DNA of 64,000 nucleotides from Imhoffiella purpurea (lineage in GTDB: Bacteria > Pseudomonadota > Gammaproteobacteria > Chromatiales > Chromatiaceae), in the NCBI RefSeq assembly GCF_000585215.1, contig NZ_AONC01000037.1, forward strand, positions 1-64,000, given 5' to 3'. The position numbers were made by a program, and so were the translations under genes. Below, piece by piece: positions 49,568 through 59,357 of this stretch (its first letter is position 1; each line of letters starts with the position of its first letter). The notes below the pieces were generated by a model. The model made no database searches and was not told the origin of the DNA. It saw only the letters and a program-made list of their open reading frames with translations.

Positions 49568-49656
49568 GGCGGCTCGCAGAATGAAGGCGGAAAATTGAGC
49601 GGGTCGAGAGAGTCTAGCGGTCGGACGCACCGGAAGACCAGCGCCCCGAGCGCGCG

Positions 49657-50418
49657 TCACGCATGGCCGTTGATGATGCGCTTCATGTCGCGCACGGCCC
49701 GGTCGAGCCCGGAGAAAACGGCCCTGGCGATGATGGAATGGCCGATATTGAGCTCGCGCACCCCGGAAATGGCGGCGATCGCCTTGACGTTGTGATAGTC
49801 GAGACCGTGACCGGCATTGACCTGCAGCCCCAGGGACAGCCCCAGATCGACGGCCCGGCGGATCCGCTCCAGCTCGCTCGCACGCCCCGCCGGGGTTTCG
49901 GCGTCGGCATAGCGCCCGGTATGGATCTCGATCACGGGCGCACCCACGGCGCGCGCCGCCTCGATCTGGGCCGGATCGGCATCGATGAAGAGCGAGACCC
50001 TCACGCCCGCCTCGGCGAGCCGGCCGCAGAACTCGGCCAGATAGGACCGGTTTCCGGCCACGTCCAGACCGCCCTCGGTCGTCAGTTCCTGGCGCCGCTC
50101 GGGGACCAGACAGCAGTCAGACGGACGCAGACGGCAGGCGATCGCGCCCATCTCGGCCGTGGCCGCCATCTCGAGATTCATGCGGGTCTGCAGGATCCCG
50201 CGCAGCATCTCGACGTCCCGGTCCTGGATATGCCTGCGGTCCTCGCGCAGATGGAGCGTAATGCCGTCCGCGCCGGCCTGCTCGGCCACCAGAGCCGCCT
50301 GAATGGGCTCGGGATAGCGCGTTCCGCGCGCCTGACGCAAGGTCGCCACATGGTCGATATTGACGCCGAGCAGCACCTCGCTCGATTCTGCGGCATGGGA
50401 GATGGAATCGGACGGCAT
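49657..50418 (-). CDS. pdxJ: Pyridoxine 5'-phosphate synthase
   Basis: PdxJ condenses 1-deoxyxylulose-5-phosphate with 3-amino-1-phosphohydroxyacetone to pyridoxine phosphate. The 253-aa barrel has [17 protein letters not shown], the [18 protein letters not shown] loop with catalytic residues, and a C-terminal [10 protein letters not shown] and [13 protein letters not shown]. The ATG at 50418 lies after TCAGGAGG-like bases that form the ribosome site. It follows recO, as in E. coli (era-recO-pdxJ). Length is close to the usual 243. Motifs are intact. Confidence 0.96.
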   Translation of the reverse strand: MPSDSISHAAESSEVLLGVNIDHVATLRQARGTRYPEPIQAALVAEQAGADGITLHLREDRRHIQDRDVEMLRGILQTRMNLEMAATAEMGAIACRLRPSDCCLVPERRQELTTEGGLDVAGNRSYLAEFCGRLAEAGVRVSLFIDADPAQIEAARAVGAPVIEIHTGRYADAETPAGRASELERIRRAVDLGLSLGLQVNAGHGLDYHNVKAIAAISGVRELNIGHSIIARAVFSGLDRAVRDMKRIINGHA

Positions 50419-50476
50419 GAGTTCTGAGTCCTCCTGATGGGTTGATCGGGCAATGGCATTCGCGACCGGCAACGGC

Positions 50477-51214
50477 TCAGCCGCTCCTGGAGCCATGCAA
50501 TTGGCGATAGAGCTCGCGGCTCCTGAGCGGACGCTCGCCGAGATGATGCGCCAGAATACGGCGCAGCAAAGTGCGCGACTCGCGCCGCTGCCCATCTACG
50601 AGCGAATCGCCGGAGGCCAATGCGAGTAGGGTCCCGCCCGAGACCAGCGGAACCTCGGGAACGAAGTCGACCCGGCGCACGCCCTCGTCCTGCTCTACCA
50701 GATACCAGGAATCCGCGCTCACCGGGTGACCGCCGATCTCGCGGTCCAACGTCAAGCCATAGCCGAGCTCGCCGAGCAGATCGAGCTCGAAGCGGCGCAA
50801 TCCGCTCTCCAGGTCGAAGCCTTCGGCCAGTCTGACGAGCGTATCCCGGTAAATCCCGAAAAGCCTGTCGTGAGGGTCGTCCCGACCGAGCAGCCGCATC
50901 AGCAATTCGTTGAGGTAGAAGCCGCCGAAGAGAACCTCGCCCGAGAGCCCCAATGGCGGACCCTCGCCCTCGACCCGGGTCAGCGTTCGCACCTCGCCAC
51001 GGCCGCTCACACCCAGCCACAGCGGTTGAAAGGGCTGCAGCAATGCGCTCGCGGGATTGCGGGGACGCCGCGCGCCCTTGGCGATCGCGGGAAGTCGTCC
51101 GCGACCTTCGACGAACAGCTCGACCAGCAGGCTCGTGTTGGAGTAATCGCGCCGATGCAGCACGAACCCCGGACTGAGCTCGGCCCCATGCCGCGACGGT
51201 TGCCAGATGCTCAT
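50477..51214 (-). CDS. recO: DNA repair protein RecO
   Basis: RecO loads RecA with RecR on SSB-coated gaps. The 245-aa protein has the N-terminal OB fold ([19 protein letters not shown]) and KGARRPRNP, and a C-terminal helical part ([18 protein letters not shown], then [11 protein letters not shown]). The zinc-binding cysteines present in some bacteria are absent, as usual in gammaproteobacteria. It sits between era and pdxJ with gaps under 60 nt. Length matches E. coli RecO (242). Confidence 0.94.
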   Translation of the reverse strand: MSIWQPSRHGAELSPGFVLHRRDYSNTSLLVELFVEGRGRLPAIAKGARRPRNPASALLQPFQPLWLGVSGRGEVRTLTRVEGEGPPLGLSGEVLFGGFYLNELLMRLLGRDDPHDRLFGIYRDTLVRLAEGFDLESGLRRFELDLLGELGYGLTLDREIGGHPVSADSWYLVEQDEGVRRVDFVPEVPLVSGGTLLALASGDSLVDGQRRESRTLLRRILAHHLGERPLRSRELYRQLHGSRSG

Positions 51215-51247
51215 GGCGTCCGGAGGCGCACGCGGATCTCGGGAGGA

Positions 51248-52165
51248 TCAGCGCTCGTCGCTGTAGCCGAGGCTCGCGATGGCGGCCTCGTCGCTCGACC
51301 AGCTCTTCTTGACCTTGACCCAGACCTCGAGATGGACGGGGCAGTCGAAGAGCTTCTGCATCTCCTGGCGCGCCTGGCTGGCCACCGCCTTCAGCGCCTC
51401 GCCCTGCTTGCCGATGATGATCCCCTTCTGACTCGGCCGCTCGACCCAAATGAGGGCGTCGATGCGGTAGCGTCCGTCCTGCTCCTCGAAACGCTCGATT
51501 TCGACCGTGGTCCGGTAGGGCAGCTCTTCGCCATAACGCTGCATGAGCTGCTCGCGCACCAGCTCGGCGGCGAAGAAGCGCTCCGAGCGGTCCGTGACCT
51601 GATCCTCGGGGAAGACGGGCGCCCCCTCCGGGAGCGCCGCGATCACCGCCTGCTCGAGCGCCTCGACCTGATCGCCACGGCTGGCCGAAACCGGAATCAG
51701 GCTCGCAAAGGCGTGACGCTCCGACAGGGTCTGCAGATAGGGCAGCAGCGACGTCTTGTCGGCGACACGGTCCACCTTGTTGACGACGGCAATGACGGGC
51801 ACCCCGGCCTGCACGACCGCCTCGAGCGCCTCGCGGTCCTCGTCGGTCCAGCGCAAGGCCTCGACCACCAGGAGCGCGAGATCGGTGTCGGCGAGCGAGG
51901 CCCGCGCCGATCGGTTCAGATAGCGATTGAGGGCGCTGCCGCCGCGCTGATGGATGCCGGGCGTGTCGACGAACAGGATCTGACCGTCCGCACGCGTCTT
52001 GATCCCCAGGATGGAGTGGCGCGTGGTCTGCGCCTTGTGCGAGGTGATGGCCAGCTTCTGACCCAGGATACGGTTCAGAAGGGTCGATTTACCCACGTTG
52101 GGCCGCCCGACGATGGCGACATAGCCGCATCGTCCGATGGCGGAATCCGAATCGGCGTCAGACAT
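51248..52165 (-). CDS. era: GTPase Era
   Basis: Era binds 16S rRNA and helps mature the 30S subunit. The 305-aa protein has a GTPase domain (GRPNVGKST, DTPGIH, NKVD) and a C-terminal KH domain (KGIIIGKQGEALKAVASQA). ATG 52165 overlaps the rnc stop by eight nt, and an in-frame upstream stretch is not conserved. rnc-era-recO is the classical cluster. Length matches E. coli (301). Every GTP-binding element is intact. Confidence 0.97.
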   Translation of the reverse strand: MSDADSDSAIGRCGYVAIVGRPNVGKSTLLNRILGQKLAITSHKAQTTRHSILGIKTRADGQILFVDTPGIHQRGGSALNRYLNRSARASLADTDLALLVVEALRWTDEDREALEAVVQAGVPVIAVVNKVDRVADKTSLLPYLQTLSERHAFASLIPVSASRGDQVEALEQAVIAALPEGAPVFPEDQVTDRSERFFAAELVREQLMQRYGEELPYRTTVEIERFEEQDGRYRIDALIWVERPSQKGIIIGKQGEALKAVASQARQEMQKLFDCPVHLEVWVKVKKSWSSDEAAIASLGYSDER

Positions 52166-52835
52166 GTTCGATCCTCTCCAGCATGGCCTGCGCGGCGGCC
52201 TGTTCCGCCCGGCGCCGACTGGTCCCCTCGCCCCGGGTACTGACATCGACGTCGTTGAGCAGGCAGCTCACGGTGAAGGTCTGGTCGTGCTGATCGCCAC
52301 CGATCGAGAGCACCAGATACTCCGGGAGCGGACGCTTGCGCGACTGCAGCCATTCCTGGAGCCGTGTCTTGGGATCCTTGCCGGCATGAGCGGCATCGGT
52401 CTGTTCGAGCCGGTTGGCGAACAGATTCAGGACCACGGTCCGGGCCTTCTCGAAACCCGCATCGATATAGACGGCACCGAACACGGCCTCCAGCGCATCG
52501 GCCAGGATCGAATCGCGCGCATGGCCGCCGGTCCGCAGCTCGCCCGCGCCCAGACGCAGATAGTCCCCGAGCTTCAGGCCGCGGGCGAGCCTGGCGAGCG
52601 AGTCGCGCTTGACCAGCGAGGCCCTCAGCCGGCTCAGGGTACCCTCATCGGCCTGAGGGAAGCGCAGACACAAGGCCTCCGCGATCACGAACCCGATCAG
52701 GGCATCGCCCAGGAACTCGAGCCGTTCGTTGTTGACGGGGCCGGCACTGCGATGAGTCAGCGCCTGTTCGAGAAGACCGCCCCGATCGAAAAGATGCCCA
52801 AGCAGCTGAGCAAGGCGACGTGGATCTGCGCTCAC
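52158..52835 (-). CDS. rnc: Ribonuclease III
   Basis: RNase III cuts double-stranded RNA in rRNA and mRNA processing. The 225-aa protein has the signature NERLEFLGDALIGFV with catalytic acidic residues, the second catalytic block DALEAVFGAVYIDAG, and a C-terminal dsRNA-binding domain (DPKTRLQEWLQSRKRPLPEY and RRRAEQAAAQAMLE). The start is GTG 52835, overlapping the stop of the DUF4845 gene (GTGA). Length equals E. coli (226). The two-gene overlaps on each side show tight coupling. Confidence 0.97.
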   Translation of the reverse strand: MSADPRRLAQLLGHLFDRGGLLEQALTHRSAGPVNNERLEFLGDALIGFVIAEALCLRFPQADEGTLSRLRASLVKRDSLARLARGLKLGDYLRLGAGELRTGGHARDSILADALEAVFGAVYIDAGFEKARTVVLNLFANRLEQTDAAHAGKDPKTRLQEWLQSRKRPLPEYLVLSIGGDQHDQTFTVSCLLNDVDVSTRGEGTSRRRAEQAAAQAMLERIEHV

Positions 52836-53251
52836 TGGGCCTGGACTTCCACCTGATCTTTGAAACTGGTCACGGCATCGACGTTGAAGAAGAGATGCAC
52901 GCGTTCTTCGTATTCGAGGGTCACACCATAGGTATTTCCGTCGAGCTTCCTGATACTGAAATCCTTGCGTGTCGGATTGGACAGCATATTGATGTCCAGA
53001 CGTTTATCGATCGAGCTCATGATGCCGTGCGCCCCGCCCTCGATTCGCTGGTCGGGACTCGCTACCTCATGCAGAATCGTGCGCGCGGTCCAGAAATGCT
53101 GATAGGTCGGCCCGACCTTCAAGAGGATGGTCACGAAGAAGGCGATCACCCCGATGAGGACGACGAAGCCGATCAGCCCCAGACCAGCCTGTCGCGACAG
53201 GAACCGAGGGGACGGGGAGTGACGAAAAACACCGATCGATGAGTTCGACAT
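52832..53251 (-). CDS. DUF4845 membrane protein
   Basis: The 139-aa protein has an N-terminal tail (MSNSSIGVFRHSPS), one membrane helix (GLGLIGFVVLIGVIAFFVTIL) and a periplasmic part with KVGPTYQHFWTARTIL. It belongs to DUF4845, found between lepB and rnc in gammaproteobacteria. The N-terminal segment up to the helix resembles a type IV pilin-like start, GLGLIGF, but lacks a clear prepilin cleavage glycine-plus-Phe context. Function unknown. GGAG lies about nine bases before ATG 53251. It overlaps rnc by four bases. Confidence 0.85.
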   Translation of the reverse strand: MSNSSIGVFRHSPSPRFLSRQAGLGLIGFVVLIGVIAFFVTILLKVGPTYQHFWTARTILHEVASPDQRIEGGAHGIMSSIDKRLDINMLSNPTRKDFSIRKLDGNTYGVTLEYEERVHLFFNVDAVTSFKDQVEVQAQ

Positions 53252-53287
53252 CTGGATATGCTCCGAATTGATTCGATCCCACTGCAA

Positions 53288-54139
53288 TTATTCGATCCCG
53301 CTGCCGAGGCGAGACCAGACGATGGGAAAACCGTCGCGCCGCCCGTCCCAGTGCATCCAGATACCGAATGCCTTGCCGACGAGATTCTCCTCCGGCACGA
53401 AGCCCCAGCAGCGGCTATCATTGCTGTTGTCGCGGTTGTCGCCCATGACGAAAAAGTGTCCGGGCGGCACGACGACGGGCCCCTGCGCGAGGACCTGACA
53501 GCCGAACGGGAGATCGGGCGCGGCAGACCGGGTCAGGATGCTGTGATCGACGCCATCCAGACTCTCCAACGACTGGCGGGCACCGGTCATCTCGCGTCCC
53601 GACCCCTCGCCTTCATAGTCGCCGACCGGCATCTGCGCCATCGGCTGACCGTTCACGATCACCTGCTTGTTGCGATAGTAGACGCTGTCTCCAGGCAGCC
53701 CGACGACACGCTTGATGTAATCGACCCTGGGATCCAGAGGAAACTTGAAGACCACCACGTCGCCGCGATGCGGCTCGCCGAGGTCGAGGAATTTTACGTT
53801 GAGCACGGGCAGTCGCAGCCCGTACGAGAATTTGTTGACCAGGATGAAATCGCCCGTGAGCAGTGTCGGCATCATCGAGTTGGACGGGATGCGGAAGGGC
53901 TCGACCAGGAAGGAGCGCAGTATCAGCACCGCGAAGATCACGGGGAAGAAGGAGCGCGCGTATTCGACCAGAACCGGCTCCTTGTAGGACGAGACAGCCG
54001 TTCCGGCAGCCTCCCCATCGGATCCGAGCGCCTCGGCCGCCCGACGGCGACGCGGTGCGAAAACGAGGGCATCCACCAGCCAGATTCCGCCGGTCAAAAA
54101 GGACGCCAACACCAGGAAAGCCGGAAAATCAAAGGTCAT
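53288..54139 (-). CDS. lepB: Signal peptidase I
   Basis: LepB removes signal peptides at the periplasmic face of the inner membrane. The 283-aa protein has two N-terminal membrane helices, the catalytic serine in PSNSMMPTLLTGD, the catalytic lysine in YIKRVVGLPGD, and late boxes GHFFVMGDNRDNSNDSR. It follows lepA after 107 nt, as in E. coli. All five family boxes are visible. The insertion of about 50 residues between boxes D and E is normal for the gram-negative enzyme. Confidence 0.97.
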   Translation of the reverse strand: MTFDFPAFLVLASFLTGGIWLVDALVFAPRRRRAAEALGSDGEAAGTAVSSYKEPVLVEYARSFFPVIFAVLILRSFLVEPFRIPSNSMMPTLLTGDFILVNKFSYGLRLPVLNVKFLDLGEPHRGDVVVFKFPLDPRVDYIKRVVGLPGDSVYYRNKQVIVNGQPMAQMPVGDYEGEGSGREMTGARQSLESLDGVDHSILTRSAAPDLPFGCQVLAQGPVVVPPGHFFVMGDNRDNSNDSRCWGFVPEENLVGKAFGIWMHWDGRRDGFPIVWSRLGSGIE

Positions 54140-54246
54140 CTTGGACTCTGCAACTCGGTTTTTATCCCTAAAGGGTCAAATGAAGGACTTTTGTATCGCG
54201 TGTCCCGCCCGGGTCATGGAGGCGCCCGGCATTCTCGCGCATCCGA

Positions 54247-56049
54247 TCAATTATCTTTGCCCGTCTGCAGCACGGCAAGGAAGGCCTCCTGCGGGATGTC
54301 GACCTTGCCGACCTGCTTCATGCGGCGCTTGCCTTCCTTCTGCTTCTCCAGCAGCTTGCGCTTGCGGGTCACGTCGCCGCCGTAGCACTTGGCGGTCACG
54401 TTCTTGCGCAGCGCCTTCACCGTGGTGCGGGCGATGATCTTGGAGCCGATCGCGGCCTGGATCGCGACCTCGAACATCTGGCGCGGGATCAGATCCTTCA
54501 TGCGTTCGGTGATCTCGCGTCCGCGCGTCTGAGACACGGAGCGATGGACGATGCAGGAGAGCGAATCCACCTTGTCGCCATTGATCAGGATATCCAGCTT
54601 GACCAGATCGGAGGGCTGGAAGCGCTTGAACTCGTACTCGAAGGAGGCGAAGCCGCGGCTGCAGGACTTGAGCCTGTCGAAGAAATCGAGCACGACCTCG
54701 CTCATCGGCAGCTCGTAGGTCACCTGGACCTGGCCACCGACATAGTGGATCTGCTTCTGGATGCCACGCTTCTCGATACAGAGGGTGATGACCGCGCCCA
54801 GATAGTCCTGGGGCACCAGGATGTGCGCCTCGATGATCGGCTCGCGAACCTCGCGAATCTTGCCCGATTCGGGCAGATCCGATGGGTTGTCGATCCGGAC
54901 CACCTCCTCGTCGGTCCGCAGCACCTCGTAGACCACGGTCGGTGCGGTGGTGATGAGATCCAGGTCGTACTCGCGCTCCAGGCGCTCCTGGATGATCTCC
55001 ATGTGCAGCATGCCGAGGAAGCCGCAGCGGAAGCCGAATCCGAGCGCCTGGGACACCTCGGGCTCGTAATTCAGGGCCGCGTCGTTCAGACGCAGCTTGC
55101 CCAATGCCTCGCGCAGATCCTCGTAGTCGTCCGAGACCACGGTATAGAGACCGGCGAAGACGCGTGGCCGTACCTCCTTGAACCCGGGCAGCTTGGGTGC
55201 GGGGCGGTCGGCGAGCGTGATGGTGTCGCCGACGGGCGCGCCGTCGATCTCCTTGATCCCGGCGATGAGATAGCCGACCTCGCCCGCCGAGAGACGTTCG
55301 CGCTCGGTCTTCTTGGGCGTGAAGACGCCCACGTTGTCGGCCTGAAAAGTGCGCCCGGTCGACATGATGAGGATCTTGTCGCGTCGGCGGATGGTGCCGT
55401 TGACCACGCGCACCAGGGAGACCACACCGACGTAGGGATCGAACCAGGAATCGATGATCAGGGCCTGGAGCGGCGCGTCCACGTCGCCCTTGGGTGCGGG
55501 CACCTTCTCGACCAGCATCTCCAGCAGGTCGGGGATCCCCTCCCCGGTCTTGGCGCTGACGCGCAAAGCGGCCTCGGCCTCGAGACCGATGATCTCCTCG
55601 ATCTCCTTGATGACGCGCTCGGGCTCGGCGGAGGGCAGATCGATCTTGTTGAGGACCGGAAGCACCTCCAAGCCCTGATCGATCGCCGTATAACAGTTGG
55701 CCACGCTCTGGGCCTCGACCCCCTGAGCGGCGTCGACCACCAGCAGCGCGCCCTCGCAGGCCGCCAGCGAGCGCGACACCTCGTAGGAGAAGTCGACATG
55801 TCCCGGGGTGTCGATGAAGTTCAGCTGATAGATCTCTCCGTCGCGCGCCCGATAGTCGAGCGTCACGCTCTGGGCCTTGATGGTGATGCCGCGCTCGCGC
55901 TCGAGATCCATCGAATCCAGCACCTGGCTGGACATCTCTCGGTCCGTGAGCGCACCGCTGATCTGGATGAAGCGATCGGCGATCGTCGACTTCCCGTGAT
56001 CGATGTGGGCAATGATCGAAAAATTGCGGATATGACTGAGGTCGGTCAT
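54247..56049 (-). CDS. lepA: Elongation factor 4
   Basis: LepA is a ribosome-bound GTPase that back-translocates or aids assembly. The 600-aa protein has GTPase boxes [19 protein letters not shown] and [10 protein letters not shown], then EF-G-like domains. The LepA-specific C-terminus contains [23 protein letters not shown]. Length matches E. coli (599). It is 355 nt downstream of mucD; a terminator-like hairpin lies between them. The lepA promoter should be in that gap, but I do not see a clear one. Confidence 0.98.
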   Translation of the reverse strand: MTDLSHIRNFSIIAHIDHGKSTIADRFIQISGALTDREMSSQVLDSMDLERERGITIKAQSVTLDYRARDGEIYQLNFIDTPGHVDFSYEVSRSLAACEGALLVVDAAQGVEAQSVANCYTAIDQGLEVLPVLNKIDLPSAEPERVIKEIEEIIGLEAEAALRVSAKTGEGIPDLLEMLVEKVPAPKGDVDAPLQALIIDSWFDPYVGVVSLVRVVNGTIRRRDKILIMSTGRTFQADNVGVFTPKKTERERLSAGEVGYLIAGIKEIDGAPVGDTITLADRPAPKLPGFKEVRPRVFAGLYTVVSDDYEDLREALGKLRLNDAALNYEPEVSQALGFGFRCGFLGMLHMEIIQERLEREYDLDLITTAPTVVYEVLRTDEEVVRIDNPSDLPESGKIREVREPIIEAHILVPQDYLGAVITLCIEKRGIQKQIHYVGGQVQVTYELPMSEVVLDFFDRLKSCSRGFASFEYEFKRFQPSDLVKLDILINGDKVDSLSCIVHRSVSQTRGREITERMKDLIPRQMFEVAIQAAIGSKIIARTTVKALRKNVTAKCYGGDVTRKRKLLEKQKEGKRRMKQVGKVDIPQEAFLAVLQTGKDN

Positions 56050-56404
56050 CGATGTTCAGGGGGCCCAGGGGCAAATGAAAGCGATACGCTCAAGGCTGTC
56101 GCGACCGGGAAAGGCCAGGCGGAAGTCATTGACCGAGCTGGACCGGGCGGCTCGAAAGGCCTGTCGTCGAGCCGATGGACGACGTCCGGCACTACTGCGG
56201 TCGATGCCTCCCCAAAGGACCATTCGGAACCGTGGACCGATCCCAAAGCGGTGTATCACGAAAGGAATTGCGCGCCGAAGAGCGCGCAATGATAGCAGAC
56301 CTGAATAAATTCGGCTCGATCGAACATGCTGGGCCGGCGACTCGCGGAACCGCCGGTACGCAGCATCCGTCAGCATTGCCAGTCCATCGGCTCTTCGGGA
56401 CCCG
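56050..56404. other. 355-nt intergenic region between mucD and lepA
   Basis: No coding sequence is supported. It contains the hairpin at 56267-56290 that probably ends the rpoE-mucD transcript. The remainder should carry the lepA promoter, but I see no -35/-10 pair that I trust. Confidence 0.55.
56259..56290 (-). terminator. Rho-independent-type terminator after mucD
   Basis: On the minus strand ATTGCGCGC, six bases, GCGCGCAAT forms a 9-bp GC-rich stem (56267-56290). It is followed by TCCTTTCG, a T-rich tract. It lies about 115 bases past the mucD stop, at the end of the rpoE-rseABC-mucD operon. Confidence 0.6.
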
Positions 56405-57829
56405 TCAGCTCTTCGGAACCTTGATCGCGTAGAACATGCGCCCCTCGCCGCGCTGCACCAGCACCGCCACGGACCTGCCGGGCTCGATCGCGTCCAGGAT
56501 CCGCTTGAAGCCGGCGACATTCTCGACCAGCTGGTTGTCGAGCATGAGGATGACGTCACCAGGCGTCAGGCCCGCGTCGTCGGCCGGACCAGGATCCACG
56601 GCCTCGACCAGGATACCGCCCATCGCGATCCCCATCTGCTGACGCTGCTCGGAGGTCAGGTCGCGCACCACCAGCCCAAGTCGGTTGGAAGGCTCTTCCG
56701 GGGCACCCGGCGCGGAAGAGGAGACCTGCTCGTCGTCGGGCAGCTCCTCGATCTTCACCCTCAGATCGACCTTCTCGCCACGTCGAAGCACCCGCAGACT
56801 GGCCTCGGCATCGACCGGAGTCTCGCCGACCAGGGGCGGCAAGGTGCTGGAGGTCACCACGTCGCGACCGTTGTAGCTCAGGATCACGTCGCCCGCCTGC
56901 AGACCGGCCGCCTCGGCGGGACTGCCCGGCAGCACCTGGGCGACCAGCGCCCCGCGCGGCTGAGGCATGCCGAAGGACTCGGCCAGCTCGCGCGTCACGT
57001 CCTGAATCAGGACGCCGAGCCAGCCCCGACTCACCCGCCCCTTGGTCTTGAGCTGATTGAACACGTCCATCGCCACGTCGATGGGGATGGCGAAGGACAG
57101 CCCCATGAAACCGCCGGTACGGCTGTAGATCTGGCTGTTGACCCCGATCACCTCGCCATCGAGGTTGAACAACGGCCCGCCGGAGTTGCCTGGATTGATG
57201 GCGACATCGGTCTGGATGAAGGGCACATAGTTCTCGCTCGGCAGACTCCGCCCCTTGGCGCTGACGATACCGGCCGTCGCCGACGACTCGAAGCCGAACG
57301 GCGAACCGATGGCCAGCACCCATTCGCCGACCAGAAGATCCTTGGACGAACCGATCCGCGCGGTGGGCAGACCGTCGCCATCCACCTTGAGCAGGGCGAT
57401 ATCGCTGCGCTTGTCGGTTCCGATCAGCTTGGCGACGAATTCGCGCCGATCGCTGGTGCGCACGATGATCTCGTCGGCGCTTTCGACGACATGCGAATTG
57501 GTCAGCACGTAGCCATCGGACGAGACGATGAAGCCCGAGCCCAGTGAGCGGGACTGGATGCTGTCGTCCGGAAGCTCGCCATCCTCGCCGAAGAAATGGC
57601 GGAAGAAATCCTGCAGCGGACTGTCGTCGGGAAGCTCCGGCAGCGAGAAGCCGCGCATGCTGGGAGCGGCGCTCAGCGTCTGTTTGGTGCTGATATTGAC
57701 GACGGCCGGCCCATTCTCGGCCACGAGCGCCGTGAAGTCCGGAAGCTCGCGACTGACGGCCATCCCAGGGGCGAGCGCACAGCACAACAATGCAGTGAAG
57801 GCGAGGGAAAGGGCGGGTGAAGGTCGCAT
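56405..57829 (-). CDS. mucD: Periplasmic Do-type serine protease MucD
   Basis: The 474-aa DegP-type protease has a signal peptide, the catalytic triad His in LTNSHVVESADEI, Asp in DKRSDIALLKV and Ser in INPGNSGGPLF, and two PDZ domains (about 280-370 and 385-470). It degrades misfolded envelope proteins and dampens sigma-E signalling. ATG 57829 has GGAG in a good place. It is the last gene of the rpoE operon, as in Pseudomonas algU-mucABCD. Length matches MucD (474). Confidence 0.95.
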   Translation of the reverse strand: MRPSPALSLAFTALLCCALAPGMAVSRELPDFTALVAENGPAVVNISTKQTLSAAPSMRGFSLPELPDDSPLQDFFRHFFGEDGELPDDSIQSRSLGSGFIVSSDGYVLTNSHVVESADEIIVRTSDRREFVAKLIGTDKRSDIALLKVDGDGLPTARIGSSKDLLVGEWVLAIGSPFGFESSATAGIVSAKGRSLPSENYVPFIQTDVAINPGNSGGPLFNLDGEVIGVNSQIYSRTGGFMGLSFAIPIDVAMDVFNQLKTKGRVSRGWLGVLIQDVTRELAESFGMPQPRGALVAQVLPGSPAEAAGLQAGDVILSYNGRDVVTSSTLPPLVGETPVDAEASLRVLRRGEKVDLRVKIEELPDDEQVSSSAPGAPEEPSNRLGLVVRDLTSEQRQQMGIAMGGILVEAVDPGPADDAGLTPGDVILMLDNQLVENVAGFKRILDAIEPGRSVAVLVQRGEGRMFYAIKVPKS

Positions 57830-57839
57830 GGATGCTCCG

Positions 57840-58334
57840 TTAGATTGGATCGCGCGCATCGCGAGGATTCACGGGTGGCGCGATAGCGATCGAAAGAGGT
57901 TCAAGCCGTTTCAGGACCAACGACTGGCGCTCTGGATGACGCACCGATAAGACACTGTAGCCACGCAGCCAGAGCAATGCCAGTGTCAGGCCCAGCGCAC
58001 CGCCGACGAGACTGGCGACACCCGGGTATTCGCCGCCCCAGGTCTCCCCCAGCATCGCACCGCCGATCAGCGCGAGCACGGGGACGAGATAGGCCAGGAC
58101 CGCCGCGCGCAACAGCCCCTGTTCGCTGATCCCGACCAGGACCCGATCCCCGACGTCGGCATCGGGCAGATTCAGCAGCGTGAGCTCGCCTGGGCGCCGC
58201 CCGAAGAAGCGCTCGAGCAACGAGGTACCGCAGGCATTGCTGACCGAGCATCGACCGCAGGCGCCGCGGCGCTCGGTACGAACCCGCGCATACCGCCCGA
58301 TCACGGCGATCACGGTGCCTTCCTGCTCGATCAT
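57840..58334 (-). CDS. rseC: RseC/MucC family SoxR-reducing protein
   Basis: The 164-aa inner-membrane protein has an N-terminal Cys-rich segment (GACGRCSVSNACG), the family signature, and two hydrophobic helices (AAVLAYLVPVLALIGGAML and VGGALGLTLALLWL). RseC affects sigma-E and SoxR reduction in E. coli. It ends 10 nt before mucD, and its start at 58334 is 9 nt from the rseB stop. The four cysteines are intact. Motifs and neighbours fit MucC. Confidence 0.92.
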   Translation of the reverse strand: MIEQEGTVIAVIGRYARVRTERRGACGRCSVSNACGTSLLERFFGRRPGELTLLNLPDADVGDRVLVGISEQGLLRAAVLAYLVPVLALIGGAMLGETWGGEYPGVASLVGGALGLTLALLWLRGYSVLSVRHPERQSLVLKRLEPLSIAIAPPVNPRDARDPI

Positions 58335-58343
58335 GGTCCCACC

Positions 58344-59357
58344 TCAGTCATGCGATCCGCTCATCCGCTGCACCCCGGCGATGGCCTGGCGAACGGTCAC
58401 CAGAGGCACCTCGCCGACGACCGTCACCTGATGCCCCTGGATCCGGCGACCGACGGCGTGAACGGCACCGATGCTGGCCTCGCCTTCCAGCCCTTCCTGA
58501 TCGCCCTGCTCGATGTAGATGGAATAGGAGGACAGGCGATCGGTGAAGAGGTAGTGCTCGAGCTCCGAGCCGTCCCGCTGCTTCAGGGAGTGCCCCATCA
58601 CCAAGGCGAACCCCTCCGGCGGATCCTGGAACCGCCAGCCTCCGGACGAGGTCGCCTCCGGCGCGCTGCGCATCGGGGTAGATTCCTCGCGCGGCGGCAC
58701 GCCATCCGAGGGCTTCAGATCGAGCGAGGTGAACATGAGCTGCTCGAGCGGCTCGCGATCGGCATCGATGAGGTCCGATTTCAGCGGCAACGCCGTCTCG
58801 CGATCGATATGGAACTGATAGCCGTAACGCAGACCGTCGCGCGGAATGATCCCGATCACGTCGGTATCCCGGCCGGCGACCCGCGCGGACCCCAACTCCT
58901 CGATCCGATAATGCGCCCCCAAGGCCGAGGGATCGATCCCTCCGGCATTCAGGAAGCCCGCCCCCTGCTCGGGCTCGACCGAGATCGGATGGCCATTGGG
59001 CATGACGCACATGACGCGATCATGCTGTCGCGCGGTCGCCTGAATCGGCCCGCTGAGCGAGATGAGGCGCTCCTGGATCTCGCCCTTCTCGACACGATGC
59101 ACCAGACTCAAGGCATCGAGACGGTTTTCATGAAGATAGACCAGGGTGCCCTCGTAACTCAGCAAGCGCACGGCCTGAGCCATCTTCTCGAGCAAACCGC
59201 TCACATCCACAGCGTTCGTTTCATGGTGGGAGCCCATCCCCGGACGCCCATCCCCGGCCAGCGCCAGGCTCAGCAAGCCTAGGCCACAGAGTCCGATACC
59301 CAGCCATCGGGCCGCCTGGCGACGCCCCGGCACGCACCGCCTAGCGCGGAACTTCAT
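58344..59357 (-). CDS. rseB: Sigma-E regulatory protein RseB/MucB
   Basis: RseB binds the periplasmic part of RseA and protects it from DegS. The protein has a signal-like hydrophobic stretch (WLGIGLCGLGLLSLALAG), a large lobe with SYEGTLVYLHENRLDALSLVHRVEKGEIQERLISLSG, and a small C-terminal lobe. The start is ambiguous: ATG 59357 (17-nt overlap with rseA), ATG 59375, or GTG 59333 just past the rseA stop. All keep the signal segment. The family call is firm. Length (about 330 aa) is normal. Confidence 0.93.
   Translation of the reverse strand: MKFRARRCVPGRRQAARWLGIGLCGLGLLSLALAGDGRPGMGSHHETNAVDVSGLLEKMAQAVRLLSYEGTLVYLHENRLDALSLVHRVEKGEIQERLISLSGPIQATARQHDRVMCVMPNGHPISVEPEQGAGFLNAGGIDPSALGAHYRIEELGSARVAGRDTDVIGIIPRDGLRYGYQFHIDRETALPLKSDLIDADREPLEQLMFTSLDLKPSDGVPPREESTPMRSAPEATSSGGWRFQDPPEGFALVMGHSLKQRDGSELEHYLFTDRLSSYSIYIEQGDQEGLEGEASIGAVHAVGRRIQGHQVTVVGEVPLVTVRQAIAGVQRMSGSHD

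Noticed and set aside
47501-49795. An open frame of about 764 codons on the plus strand opposite the endonuclease and GlgC-like genes
   Set aside because: It is a shadow of several firmly identified minus-strand genes and shows no domain or start signal.
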